From NCBI GenBank assembly GCA_030844565.1, contig JAUUNK010000093.1, positions 1 to 18,096 on the forward strand: 18,096 nt of DNA, in the 5' to 3' direction. This DNA is from Bacteroides ovatus. GTDB lineage: Bacteria; Bacteroidota; Bacteroidia; Bacteroidales; Bacteroidaceae. Positions within the stretch are counted from its first letter, which is position 1; the number at the start of each line of letters is the position of its first letter. The notes beneath the pieces are model-generated. The model had not been told where the DNA came from, did not search any database, and worked only from the letters and a program-made list of their open reading frames with translations. A program made the position numbers and the translations under genes. Of this stretch, positions 7,669-15,216 are shown piece after piece.

Positions 7669-9411
7669 TTATATTCCGGTCTCCTTCTGCCGTGCTACCA
7701 TGCGGGCAAATTCGCCGTTTCGGGCAAGCAGTTCGTCGGGTGCTCCTTGTTCTGCGACGGTTCCGTCTTTCAGCACCACGATATGATGAGCGTTGGCAAC
7801 GGTGCGCATACGGTGTGCGATGATGACGACGGTCTTGTTCTTGATCAACTCCGATATACCGGCCTGTATCAACGTTTCGTTCTCTACGTCCAGACTTGCC
7901 GTTGCTTCGTCCAAGAGGATGACAGGAGCATCTTTGAGAAGCGCACGGGCAATGGATATGCGTTGGCGTTCGCCTCCCGATAGCGATTCTCCGTTTTCGC
8001 CTATCAAGGTGTCGTAACCGTTGGGCAGCCGGGCGATGAACTCATCGCAACGGGCAAGACGTGCTACCGCTTTCACCTCTTCCTCGGTAGCGTCTTTCTT
8101 CCCGATTTTGATGTTGTCCATGACGGAAGCGTTGAAAAGCAACACGTCCTGAAAGACTACGGCATAGTTTTTCAAGAGCATTTCGGGATCTATTTTTGAG
8201 ATGTCCCGTCCGCCAAGTGTGATCTTTCCGCCATGAATATCCCAAAAGCGGGCAGCTAATTTTGCCGAAGTGCTTTTGCCTCCCCCCGAAGGTCCCACAA
8301 GTGCCGTTACTTTGCCTTGCTTGGCAGTGAAAGAGACGTTGCGCAGCACCTGCTTGCTTGTCTCGTAAGCAAAATCGACCTTGTCAAAACAGATGTCGTA
8401 ACCCTCTACCGTGCAATCCTCATCGCCTTGCTGTGCGGGCATGTCGTTCATCTCACGTATGCGGTCGATACGCACATCGAGTAGTATCAGTGTCGCCATA
8501 TGGTTGAACACGTCCATGATGGGGTTGTAGATGCTGGCTACAACGAGCAGGAAGACCAAGTAAGTGAACATGTCGATGCTGCCCAAACCAAGTAAATAAG
8601 CTCCCGCAATGATAACGCTTGCCAAACCAAGTTTCAGGATAGACTGTGCACTGCCCACAAGCCCCGCTCCGAGAAATTCGCCTCGCTGCAGAGTGGCTTC
8701 ATATATCTCGAGCTGTTTGTCTAAACGGTCGCAATAGGCTGCCTCTCCGTTGTACGATTTAATCTCCTGCGCCGCTTCAAGCCCTTCCTGTATCTGCTCG
8801 GTCGTATCACGCCTTACGTGATAGTACTCCTTATTAGCTTTATCCATAAGCCTTTTTCCTAAGAAGATGACCGTTGTCGCTACCGGTACGACCCCAAAGA
8901 GAGCAAGGGCCAGTTGCCAGTTGTAGAAGAACATCCCGGTGGCAATCAAGATAATGCTGATGACAGAGGCGAAGAGTTGTGGAACTGTGTGAGAGAAGAG
9001 GGTTTCCAACATGTTACAATCCTCCATCATCGTAGCGGTGAGATCCGAAAGATTCTTTTCTCCGAAGAAAGCCAAAGGCAATTTACGCAGCTTCTCGGCA
9101 ATGCCAATACGACGGTTGGCACTCTCGGTATAGATTTTCGTGTAGGTGCTCTTGTACTGTATCATCGCAATCACAAAGAGTACCGTCATAAAACAGAGAG
9201 CCGTCAGCACGTAGTACCAGAGCCCGTGCGTCGTGCTGTTCCCGGCTTGGATAACAGGGTGCAGGTAATCGGTGATGAACAGAAAGATGAAGATTACCGG
9301 CAGCATCAGTGCCAGGTTGAGAAAAAGAGAAGCTATAACCCCTTTTATAAAGGTCTTTGCCCCGTCTTCCGATAAGGTGAATCTGTGTTGAAAATATTTA
9401 CTAATATTCAT
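7669..9411 (-). CDS. ABC half-transporter, exporter fold, canonical ATPase (partner of the 9430-11202 gene)
   Basis: The protein has 580 residues: six membrane segments in about residues 20-310, then an ATPase domain. Walker A is GPSGGGKST at 373-381, the signature is LSGGERQR at 477-484, Walker B is VILLDEA at 497-503, the D-loop is SLD right after it, and the switch His is H533 (IIAHR). All catalytic parts are present. It lies 18 bp downstream of the second half-transporter, and the two differ in sequence, so they probably form a heterodimer. In this superfamily such pairs include drug and lipid exporters and also the inward-acting siderophore transporters YbtPQ and IrtAB. The context with a TonB receptor leaves import possible, while MMPL/LolA neighbours would fit export. 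Direction cannot be read from sequence alone. Confidence 0.88.
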   Translation of the reverse strand: MNISKYFQHRFTLSEDGAKTFIKGVIASLFLNLALMLPVIFIFLFITDYLHPVIQAGNSTTHGLWYYVLTALCFMTVLFVIAMIQYKSTYTKIYTESANRRIGIAEKLRKLPLAFFGEKNLSDLTATMMEDCNMLETLFSHTVPQLFASVISIILIATGMFFYNWQLALALFGVVPVATTVIFLGKRLMDKANKEYYHVRRDTTEQIQEGLEAAQEIKSYNGEAAYCDRLDKQLEIYEATLQRGEFLGAGLVGSAQSILKLGLASVIIAGAYLLGLGSIDMFTYLVFLLVVASIYNPIMDVFNHMATLILLDVRIDRIREMNDMPAQQGDEDCTVEGYDICFDKVDFAYETSKQVLRNVSFTAKQGKVTALVGPSGGGKSTSAKLAARFWDIHGGKITLGGRDISKIDPEMLLKNYAVVFQDVLLFNASVMDNIKIGKKDATEEEVKAVARLARCDEFIARLPNGYDTLIGENGESLSGGERQRISIARALLKDAPVILLDEATASLDVENETLIQAGISELIKNKTVVIIAHRMRTVANAHHIVVLKDGTVAEQGAPDELLARNGEFARMVARQKETGI

Positions 9412-9429
9412 AATGTTGTCTCCTGAGGT

Positions 9430-11202
9430 TTATACCGTCCATGTCACGGTTCGTTGATATTCATTCCACATGCTGTTATAGATGCCGTTTCGGGCTATCA
9501 ACTCGCTGTGTGTGCCTTCTTCGGCAATCTTGCCTTGTGCTATCACCAGTATCTTGTCGGCATCCTGTACGCTAGTCAGATGATGGGCGATCATCAACAC
9601 TGTCTTTCCTTTTCTCAGCTCGTGCAGGGCTTTTTGTATCAGGTGTTCGTTTTCGGGGTCGGCAAAAGCTGTTGCTTCGTCCAGGACAACAATCGGCGCA
9701 TCTTTCAAGATGGCCCGGGCCAAGACAATGCGTTGCTGTTCCCCTCCCGAAAGGAATGTTCCATCTACTCCTATCTTCGTGTTCAATCCGTTGGGTAGCC
9801 GGTCGATGATCTCCCGACTTTGGGAAAGGTCTATGGCACGTTGCACGGCTTCATCACTCGCTGCCGGATTACCGTATTTGATGTTCTCCAGCAAAGAGGT
9901 CTTGAAGAGTTTTGTATTCTGGAAGACGAAAGCGATGTGGTTCATCAGGTTGTCTTTGGCAATGTTTTTCACATTTATTCCGCCAATCGTCACACTACCT
10001 GCTGATACGTCCCAAAAGCGGGGAATGAGTTGGGCAATGGTGGTCTTCCCTCCTCCCGATTGCCCCACAAGGGCAAAAGTCTTCCCTTCGGGGAGGTGGA
10101 AGCTGATACCGTCTACGGCATTTTGACCGGCATTGGGATAGGCAAACGAAACGTTCTCGAATGTCACATCGCAAGCGGTGATTTTCTCCGGATTTTCGGC
10201 TATTGGGAGTGGTTCGCTACTCGTCAGGTTTTCCACCCGGCTTATGGCTTGATCTGCCAGAAACATATCTTGTTGCAGATACATCACTTTCATCACATTG
10301 GTTGCTATCACCGGAGTAATCAGCACATACAGGAACATATCGGTGATGATGGGGGCAATGTTTTCGCTTTTGTTGCCGATAAGCAATATGACTACGGGGA
10401 CAAGTAGGAAAGCAAAGCTATTGATGGCCACCGTGTAGAGTGACATCGGCTTTTGCCAACCCAGCGTGTATTTGGTAACTAAATCCCGGTAGGCGATGAT
10501 GCTGTCGTAAAAACGTTTGAAAGAGAATATCGTTTGCTGGAACACTTTCACCACCGAAATACCACGTACGTATTCCACCGCTTCGCTGCTCATATGCTCT
10601 TGTGCTCCGAGGTATTCATTTTGGAACGCCTTCTGAGCAGTTGTATTCATCCGTGTCATGATGAAGACAGCCGCCGTGAGGGGGATCAGGCACGCCAGAC
10701 CAAGTTGCCAGTTGAAGACGAAGATCAATATTATAACCGACAGCGGGGCTATAAAACTCCCCGCCAGGTCGGGCAAGAGATGTGCGACAAACGTGTGGGT
10801 TTCAGAAGCATTTTCATCAATAATCTTACGCATCTGTCCGCTGGTATTCCGGTCGAAGAAGCCAAGCGGCATCTGCATGATTTTTCTCATAGCCGTACGT
10901 CGCATATTGGTTTCTACCCGGAACGCCGCTAAGTGCAAAAGCATCAGCCCGGCAAAGTAAATGACAAGGCCGGCAACGGCTGTGCCTACCGCCCACCATG
11001 CATAGACGTTGATAGGGATTCCTGAGGCAACGCTGCCAGTCAATAGTAGCGAGCGTACGATAAGCCAAATGAAGATGAACGGCATAAGCGAGAGCAGACC
11101 GCTTAATCCCGACAGTGTCAGGGCTATGGGCATAAGCACCTTGCGTTTGCCCATGTAAAATTGAAGTTTCTTTAATGTATTCATATTAATTGATTGTTTC
11201 AT
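9430..11202 (-). CDS. ABC half-transporter, exporter fold, with AFAD-type D-loop
   Basis: The protein has 590 residues: a membrane domain in about residues 20-300 and an ATPase domain from about 345. Walker A is GQSGGGKTT at 380-388, the signature is LSGGEQQR at 484-491, Walker B is IVVLDEA at 504-510, and the switch His is H540 (MIAHH). After Walker B it reads TAFADPENE instead of the usual SLD-type D-loop. I recall this form from siderophore-importing exporter-fold proteins such as YbtP and IrtA; that is memory, not a search. The start at 11202 overlaps the MMPL stop by 17 bases. The internal ATG at 11184, one base after the MMPL TAA, would give MNTLKKLQF and is equally plausible. Translation is coupled to MMPL in either case. 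Confidence 0.87.
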   Translation of the reverse strand: MKQSINMNTLKKLQFYMGKRKVLMPIALTLSGLSGLLSLMPFIFIWLIVRSLLLTGSVASGIPINVYAWWAVGTAVAGLVIYFAGLMLLHLAAFRVETNMRRTAMRKIMQMPLGFFDRNTSGQMRKIIDENASETHTFVAHLLPDLAGSFIAPLSVIILIFVFNWQLGLACLIPLTAAVFIMTRMNTTAQKAFQNEYLGAQEHMSSEAVEYVRGISVVKVFQQTIFSFKRFYDSIIAYRDLVTKYTLGWQKPMSLYTVAINSFAFLLVPVVILLIGNKSENIAPIITDMFLYVLITPVIATNVMKVMYLQQDMFLADQAISRVENLTSSEPLPIAENPEKITACDVTFENVSFAYPNAGQNAVDGISFHLPEGKTFALVGQSGGGKTTIAQLIPRFWDVSAGSVTIGGINVKNIAKDNLMNHIAFVFQNTKLFKTSLLENIKYGNPAASDEAVQRAIDLSQSREIIDRLPNGLNTKIGVDGTFLSGGEQQRIVLARAILKDAPIVVLDEATAFADPENEHLIQKALHELRKGKTVLMIAHHLTSVQDADKILVIAQGKIAEEGTHSELIARNGIYNSMWNEYQRTVTWTV

Positions 11203-13576
11203 TGGTTTCTATCTCTTTCCCGAATAACCGGAACTTTTGGAATAACACGGGTGTAACGCAGAGGTCGGCCACGAGTGCCGATACGATACCCGCTACGGAG
11301 AGCAGACCCATGTGTATAAAAGAGAGGCCTTCGGAAGTCATGTAAATAGCGAAGTTCGCACATATCACGACACTGGTCAGAATGATTGGTGTCCCGATCG
11401 TACGGAACGAGCGGAGAATGGCATCCCGATAATTACCTCGACGGTCGAACTCCAAATGCCCGTGGTTGATGAAGTGAATGGTGTCGTCGACAGCCAAACC
11501 GAGGATCATCGGCATAATGGTTGCGGTCATCATATCCAACGGGTAGCCCAGCCATCCCATCAGTCCGCCGACCACCAAAGCCGGAGTGATATTGGGTATC
11601 AAACCGATAAGCCCGATGCGTACACTGCCAAAGACCAACATCATTAGGATGCCGATAATAAGGAGAGAGATGGCAAATGAAACCATCTGCCCGCGAGCCA
11701 CGTACTGCATCATCACGGTAAATTGCGGAATACTACCCACTGTAGTGACAGAAGCTTCGGGGAAGAGCCTGGCGGCATTGGCTGCAATATCGTTCAACTC
11801 TCGTTCTACCTCGCCGGAGTCAAAACTGCTGATCTCCACCATCAGGCGCAAACGTCGATAGTCGTAATCGATCCAATATTCCGCTTCGCTACCGCCTGCA
11901 TTCTCGTAAAGGAGCAGCAGTTGTGCCACCTCTTCCGGATTCGTCGGAATACGATAATAAGCCGCATCTCCTTCGTGCAGGGTTTGATTCAGGTCTTTTA
12001 GGATATTCAGCACTGTAGTCGTTCGCTTGGTTAGCTTATAGCTTTCGGCCTTTTGTGCCAGAGAGTCTAAGCGTACAAGCATTGCCGGCGATTTTGTCAA
12101 GCCGTCTTCGGGCAGGTCTATCATGACGTCGTAGGTGTAGATGGATCCCAGTTCGCTTTCACCTACTTCCAGCAGATTGTTTACATAGGCTATTTTACGT
12201 CCCATGGTGCGTTCTATGTCAAAGGCGGTCTCTATCTTGGTGAATTGATAAATGAGTGCTGCGGTAAGCAGCCCTGCAATCCATAGGATCAATGTGCCAT
12301 GCCGGAGTACGCTTTCTCCCAAACGCCCCAGTTGATGGTCGAGCCACCGTCCGCCGGTTTCCTGCACTTTGGGATGAGGTTTGCCGTTCTTGCCAAAACT
12401 CAACAGCACGGGCATCAGTGTAATGGCAATGAAGAAAGCCAGCATCACGCACGAGGAGGTAGCGATACCAATGAACCGCATGGGCTGCATCGGAATAGCG
12501 AGAAACGACAGCAGGGCGGCAAAGGTGGTGAGTGCACTGAACAACACAGGCCAGCCCATTTCACCCACGGTCTCTTCTACGGCTCGTCGACGTTCTCCGT
12601 GTAGAAGGAATTGCCGTTTGAAATAGGAAAAGATATGTATGTTATAGGCTATCGAGACGGCAAACGCCAACAGCATAGGTATCATCATCATACCGCTGTC
12701 TATCGTCATGCCGACATATCCCAACAGTCCATACACAATCACAATTGAGCCTGCCGCCGTGATAAGTGGAACGACAACGCCCCGTAGGGAGCGTGTTATG
12801 AGTAACAAAATAAGAATGGAAACGAGTGCGGCAATGCCCATCACACGGGGCATCTCTTTGCCAATCCATTTCATCTTCATGGCGGTAACGTAGGGCAAGC
12901 CTGTGCCTTTGGGATGGAGCTTTTGGTATTTGTCTTTAGTGATGATATGCTCCAGCTCATTCCCCGTTAGCACTTCAGGAGAAACGGCATTCTTACCTTT
13001 ATTCCACACTGAATCTTTAGGAAAGGTACGCAACTTGAGAATAATCCACGAGAGCGTACCATCTTTGGAGACAAGCCGCTCGGCAATATGTGGCTTCATA
13101 TAGGCTTTGCGACGTATCGTTTCCAGACTTGCCGCATCAGTGGGAATAAGGTCAGGCACTATCTGCTCGATAGTCATTCCTTCTTCATTCCCTACCATAA
13201 ATTCGATGTCAGTGAGCGAAGTGATTTTGTCGGCGTATGAAATGCTATCCATCATTTCGTTCGTGAGTTCGCGGATGAGCTCTAAGTTCTCTTTCATAAA
13301 CGAATTGTCGCATTGGGTCAGTACGGCGGCAAAATTGTCATTGCCGAATATATCCTTGAATTCTTTGGTCTTGACAAGCATCGGGTCGTCTTCGAGGAAG
13401 TAGTTTTCCCACGAAGCACTCACCTTGAAATATCTTAACCCTGTAAATCCTATGGCGAAGACGAGGATAAACAAGCTTAGTACAAGCCATCGTTTTTGTA
13501 CCATCCATCTGCCCTGACGGGCAAACCAGTCATTGATTCTTTCTATTTTCATATCGTTTGTTATTGGTAAGTTCAT
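11186..13576 (-). CDS. MMPL/RND-superfamily transporter (COG1033 type)
   Basis: The protein has 796 residues with duplicated architecture: TM1 at about 30-46, a periplasmic loop of about 190 residues, a cluster of five membrane segments at about 243-396, TM7 at about 427-445, a second loop, and a second cluster at about 630-785. The second half has the acidic pair expected of the proton relay (GLAVDDTIHF, D696 and D697). The matching position in the first half is VSIAYNIHIF (307-316), with no acidic residue. RND proteins of this class move hydrophobic molecules using the proton gradient; mycobacterial MmpL4/5 export siderophores. An alternative start is ATG at 13552 (MKIERIN), preceded by an A-rich stretch, and may be the true one. 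It is the first large gene after the mini-ORF (51 bp gap). Confidence 0.87.
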   Translation of the reverse strand: MNLPITNDMKIERINDWFARQGRWMVQKRWLVLSLFILVFAIGFTGLRYFKVSASWENYFLEDDPMLVKTKEFKDIFGNDNFAAVLTQCDNSFMKENLELIRELTNEMMDSISYADKITSLTDIEFMVGNEEGMTIEQIVPDLIPTDAASLETIRRKAYMKPHIAERLVSKDGTLSWIILKLRTFPKDSVWNKGKNAVSPEVLTGNELEHIITKDKYQKLHPKGTGLPYVTAMKMKWIGKEMPRVMGIAALVSILILLLITRSLRGVVVPLITAAGSIVIVYGLLGYVGMTIDSGMMMIPMLLAFAVSIAYNIHIFSYFKRQFLLHGERRRAVEETVGEMGWPVLFSALTTFAALLSFLAIPMQPMRFIGIATSSCVMLAFFIAITLMPVLLSFGKNGKPHPKVQETGGRWLDHQLGRLGESVLRHGTLILWIAGLLTAALIYQFTKIETAFDIERTMGRKIAYVNNLLEVGESELGSIYTYDVMIDLPEDGLTKSPAMLVRLDSLAQKAESYKLTKRTTTVLNILKDLNQTLHEGDAAYYRIPTNPEEVAQLLLLYENAGGSEAEYWIDYDYRRLRLMVEISSFDSGEVERELNDIAANAARLFPEASVTTVGSIPQFTVMMQYVARGQMVSFAISLLIIGILMMLVFGSVRIGLIGLIPNITPALVVGGLMGWLGYPLDMMTATIMPMILGLAVDDTIHFINHGHLEFDRRGNYRDAILRSFRTIGTPIILTSVVICANFAIYMTSEGLSFIHMGLLSVAGIVSALVADLCVTPVLFQKFRLFGKEIETNETIN

Positions 13577-13627
13577 TCATTTCAACACATTCAGCAGCGT
13601 GACGAGAAATAGCTTTCCACTTTGGGG

Positions 13628-13720
13628 CTACATATGATAATGGTGACAATGTGCGTGGACACAAGAATGCTCTTTGTGGGCATCATGCACGTGACAACGG
13701 CAGGAGTGAGAAGTGTTCAT
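13628..13720 (-). CDS. 30-residue His/Cys-rich mini-ORF between zupT and the MMPL gene
   Basis: The reading frame starts at ATG 13720 and ends at TAG 13628-13630. It has ten His (5, 10, 12, 15, 18, 22, 24, 26, 27, 29) and four Cys (7, 9, 20, 25) in 30 residues. Motifs include CRCHVH at 7-12 and HAHCHHYH at 22-29, and HSC occurs twice (5-7 in the form HSC, 18-20). An upstream in-frame stop lies seven codons before the ATG, so there is no longer form. A purine-rich AAAAGAAAGAAT precedes the ATG. It lies 45 bp after the zupT stop and 51 bp before the MMPL start, on the same strand, as if in one transcript. The composition strongly suggests Zn, Ni, Cu or Co binding. It could be a metal store or chaperone for ZupT, a secreted metal-binding peptide, or a leader peptide. 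No family is recognised. Confidence 0.55.
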   Translation of the reverse strand: MNTSHSCRCHVHDAHKEHSCVHAHCHHYHM

Positions 13721-13765
13721 ATTCTTTCTTTTTTTTACTTATGTTTTTTATATTACTTAGTCTTG

Positions 13766-14581
13766 CTAACACAACATCAGCAGGTTGAGTGCCATAACCG
13801 CCATGCCTGCTACCAAACCATAGATAGTATGATGGTGCTTACCGTATTCTTCGGCAGCGGGTAGTAACTCATCAAGCGAGATAAATACCATGATACCGGC
13901 AATCATCCCGAAAATAACGCCGAAAACATGGTCATTGAGGAATGGTGCCAAGATAAGATAGCCGATGACGGCTCCTACCGGCTCGGCCAATCCCGATAGA
14001 AATGAAAGCCAAAAGGCCCGTTTACGATTACCTGTAGCATAATAGATCGGAACGGAGACGGAAATGCCTTCGGGTATATTATGTATGGCGATGGCACAGG
14101 CAATAGGTATAGCAATGTTTATATCCTTCAATGCTGCAAGAAACGTAACCATACCTTCCGGGAAATTGTGTATTGCCAGCACCAAGGCTGTCACTACATC
14201 GACGCGTAATAATTGAGGCTTTATTTCAGTCTTTCGTTCTTCCTTTAAGCTCATTTCTTCCACCCGATGCATTTCGTGTGGATTTTCGTAGTGAGGAATT
14301 AGCTTATCAATAAGTAGAATCAATACGATTCCCCCGAAAAAAGAAAGTGTGGAATGAAGAGTTCCGTCGTCCTTGCCATGTATATTGGCAAGAGTCTGCA
14401 AAGAAGAGGCAAACAGATTGGCGAAAGACATATAAATCATTACTGCTGTTGAAAATCCCAATGAAAGAGAAAGGAATGAAGTATTGGTGCGCTTAGCAAA
14501 AAATGCAATCGCACTGCCTATCCCTGTGGATATACCGGCAAACGATGTTAGGAAAAATGCTATAAGTACTGGTTGAGACAT
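13766..14581 (-). CDS. zupT: ZIP-family divalent metal permease, ZupT type
   Basis: The protein has 271 residues; E. coli ZupT is about 257. It brings Zn(II) and other divalent cations (Fe, Mn, Co) across the inner membrane. The two metal-site helices carry HNFPEG at 138-143 and HNIPEG at 167-172, the hallmark of bacterial ZIP proteins, followed by the GLAEPVGA segment at 197-204. A cytosolic loop at about 93-120 has several His and Glu residues (PHYENPHEMH). Start ATG 14581 directly follows a short leader with a 21-bp palindrome, so the gene is probably regulated. Downstream, the His/Cys-rich mini-ORF begins 45 bp later on the same strand. This links zinc import physically to the transport cluster. 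The identification is firm. Confidence 0.92.
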   Translation of the reverse strand: MSQPVLIAFFLTSFAGISTGIGSAIAFFAKRTNTSFLSLSLGFSTAVMIYMSFANLFASSLQTLANIHGKDDGTLHSTLSFFGGIVLILLIDKLIPHYENPHEMHRVEEMSLKEERKTEIKPQLLRVDVVTALVLAIHNFPEGMVTFLAALKDINIAIPIACAIAIHNIPEGISVSVPIYYATGNRKRAFWLSFLSGLAEPVGAVIGYLILAPFLNDHVFGVIFGMIAGIMVFISLDELLPAAEEYGKHHHTIYGLVAGMAVMALNLLMLC

Positions 14582-14616
14582 GGCTATGATGGATTGGAAG
14601 TTAGTGCGTCAAAAGA

Positions 14617-14637
14617 GAACAAAAGTTTGTTTTGTTC
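14617..14637. promoter_or_regulatory. 21-bp palindrome upstream of zupT, candidate operator
   Basis: The arms GAACAAAA (14617-14624) and TTTTGTTC (14630-14637) are perfect inverted repeats around a 5-bp spacer, 36 bp upstream of the zupT start codon. Size and symmetry suit a dimeric repressor. The TetR protein encoded about 600 bp upstream is the first candidate, with a Zur- or Fur-like metalloregulator as alternative. On the minus strand, TTTG at about 14642-14645 and AACTTTTG overlapping the palindrome could be weak promoter parts, but the spacing and -7 box are not canonical. Confidence 0.5.
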
Positions 14638-14645
14638 AGAAGCAA

Positions 14646-14674
14646 AGCGAGCCGCTCTTTGCAGGCGGCTCGCT
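14646..14674 (-). terminator. Hairpin after the tetR unit, possible terminator
   Basis: A perfect 10-bp stem, AGCGAGCCGC (14646-14655) with GCGGCTCGCT (14665-14674), encloses a 9-nt loop. Read on the minus strand it follows the frameshifted gene downstream of tetR and is trailed by TTTGCTTCTG, a weak T-run. It would separate the tetR transcript from zupT, though read-through is possible. It is GC-rich in contrast to its surroundings. Confidence 0.55.
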
Positions 14675-14695
14675 CGGTAGGAGAAACAGTTAGAT

Positions 14696-15216
14696 TTAGA
14701 AATAAGACGTTTCATGCTTTTGGCAACTAAGTTTAGTTCGGTCAGTCTGCGGATGTACGATGTTGGTACTTTGATCTTTCGTCCCAATAATTTCTTTGGG
14801 CAAAACCTTTCCGATACGGGAGACTGCCCTGCTTTGCGTAACCCATGACTCCTCGCAGAAGAAAAGCCCGTTGACTCCTTGTACGAGTGTTAATTCGTCG
14901 TTGCTGATGATGTTGATGATACTCATATGCTGATTATTATTTAGTGATTCTTCTGGAATGACTCGGCGTTCCAACTCCTGCATCAAACGAAACGCTGCCT
15001 GACAAGATTGCAGCATCTGTCCATGCAGGCTATAGGTGTGGAGTCGAGCAGAAGGTAGCTGATGCCTATTGTCTCGGAATCAAATACAAAAGAGATTCGA
15101 TTGTTTACAATCGTACAATCATTTCCGCAAGGCTTGCATTGCAGACAAGACGAGAAACGGATGTTTTGATTAGTTATCTCTTGACAGACAGGATGTTTCA
15201 ATAGTTCTGCCTTCAT
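14696..15216 (-). pseudogene. Frameshifted gene coupled to tetR, with a Cys cluster (function unknown)
   Basis: An ATG at 15216 overlaps the tetR stop in the form ATGA, so the gene is translationally coupled. The first frame encodes about 59 coherent residues, including CLQCKPCGNDC (Cys24, 27, 30 and 34), then ISFVFDSETIGISYLLLDS. It runs to a stop at 14983-14985. The next frame, overlapping from about 15040, continues with TYSLHGQMLQSCQAAFRLMQELERR and closes at 14696. A single-base loss near 15035-15045 would explain the break. Joined, the product would be about 173 residues, with no signal peptide and probably cytosolic. I do not recognise a family. The Cys cluster suggests metal or Fe-S binding or redox sensing. 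The break could be a true mutation or a sequencing error; alternatively, two short proteins are made. Confidence 0.5.

Noticed and set aside
13622..13864. 80-codon plus-strand frame across the mini-ORF and zupT end
   Set aside because: Antisense to zupT and the His/Cys mini-ORF; composition is not protein-like and there is no start context.
14646..14674. Reading the GC-rich hairpin as a REP-type mobile repeat
   Set aside because: Only one copy is visible in the window; a terminator after the tetR unit is the simpler reading.
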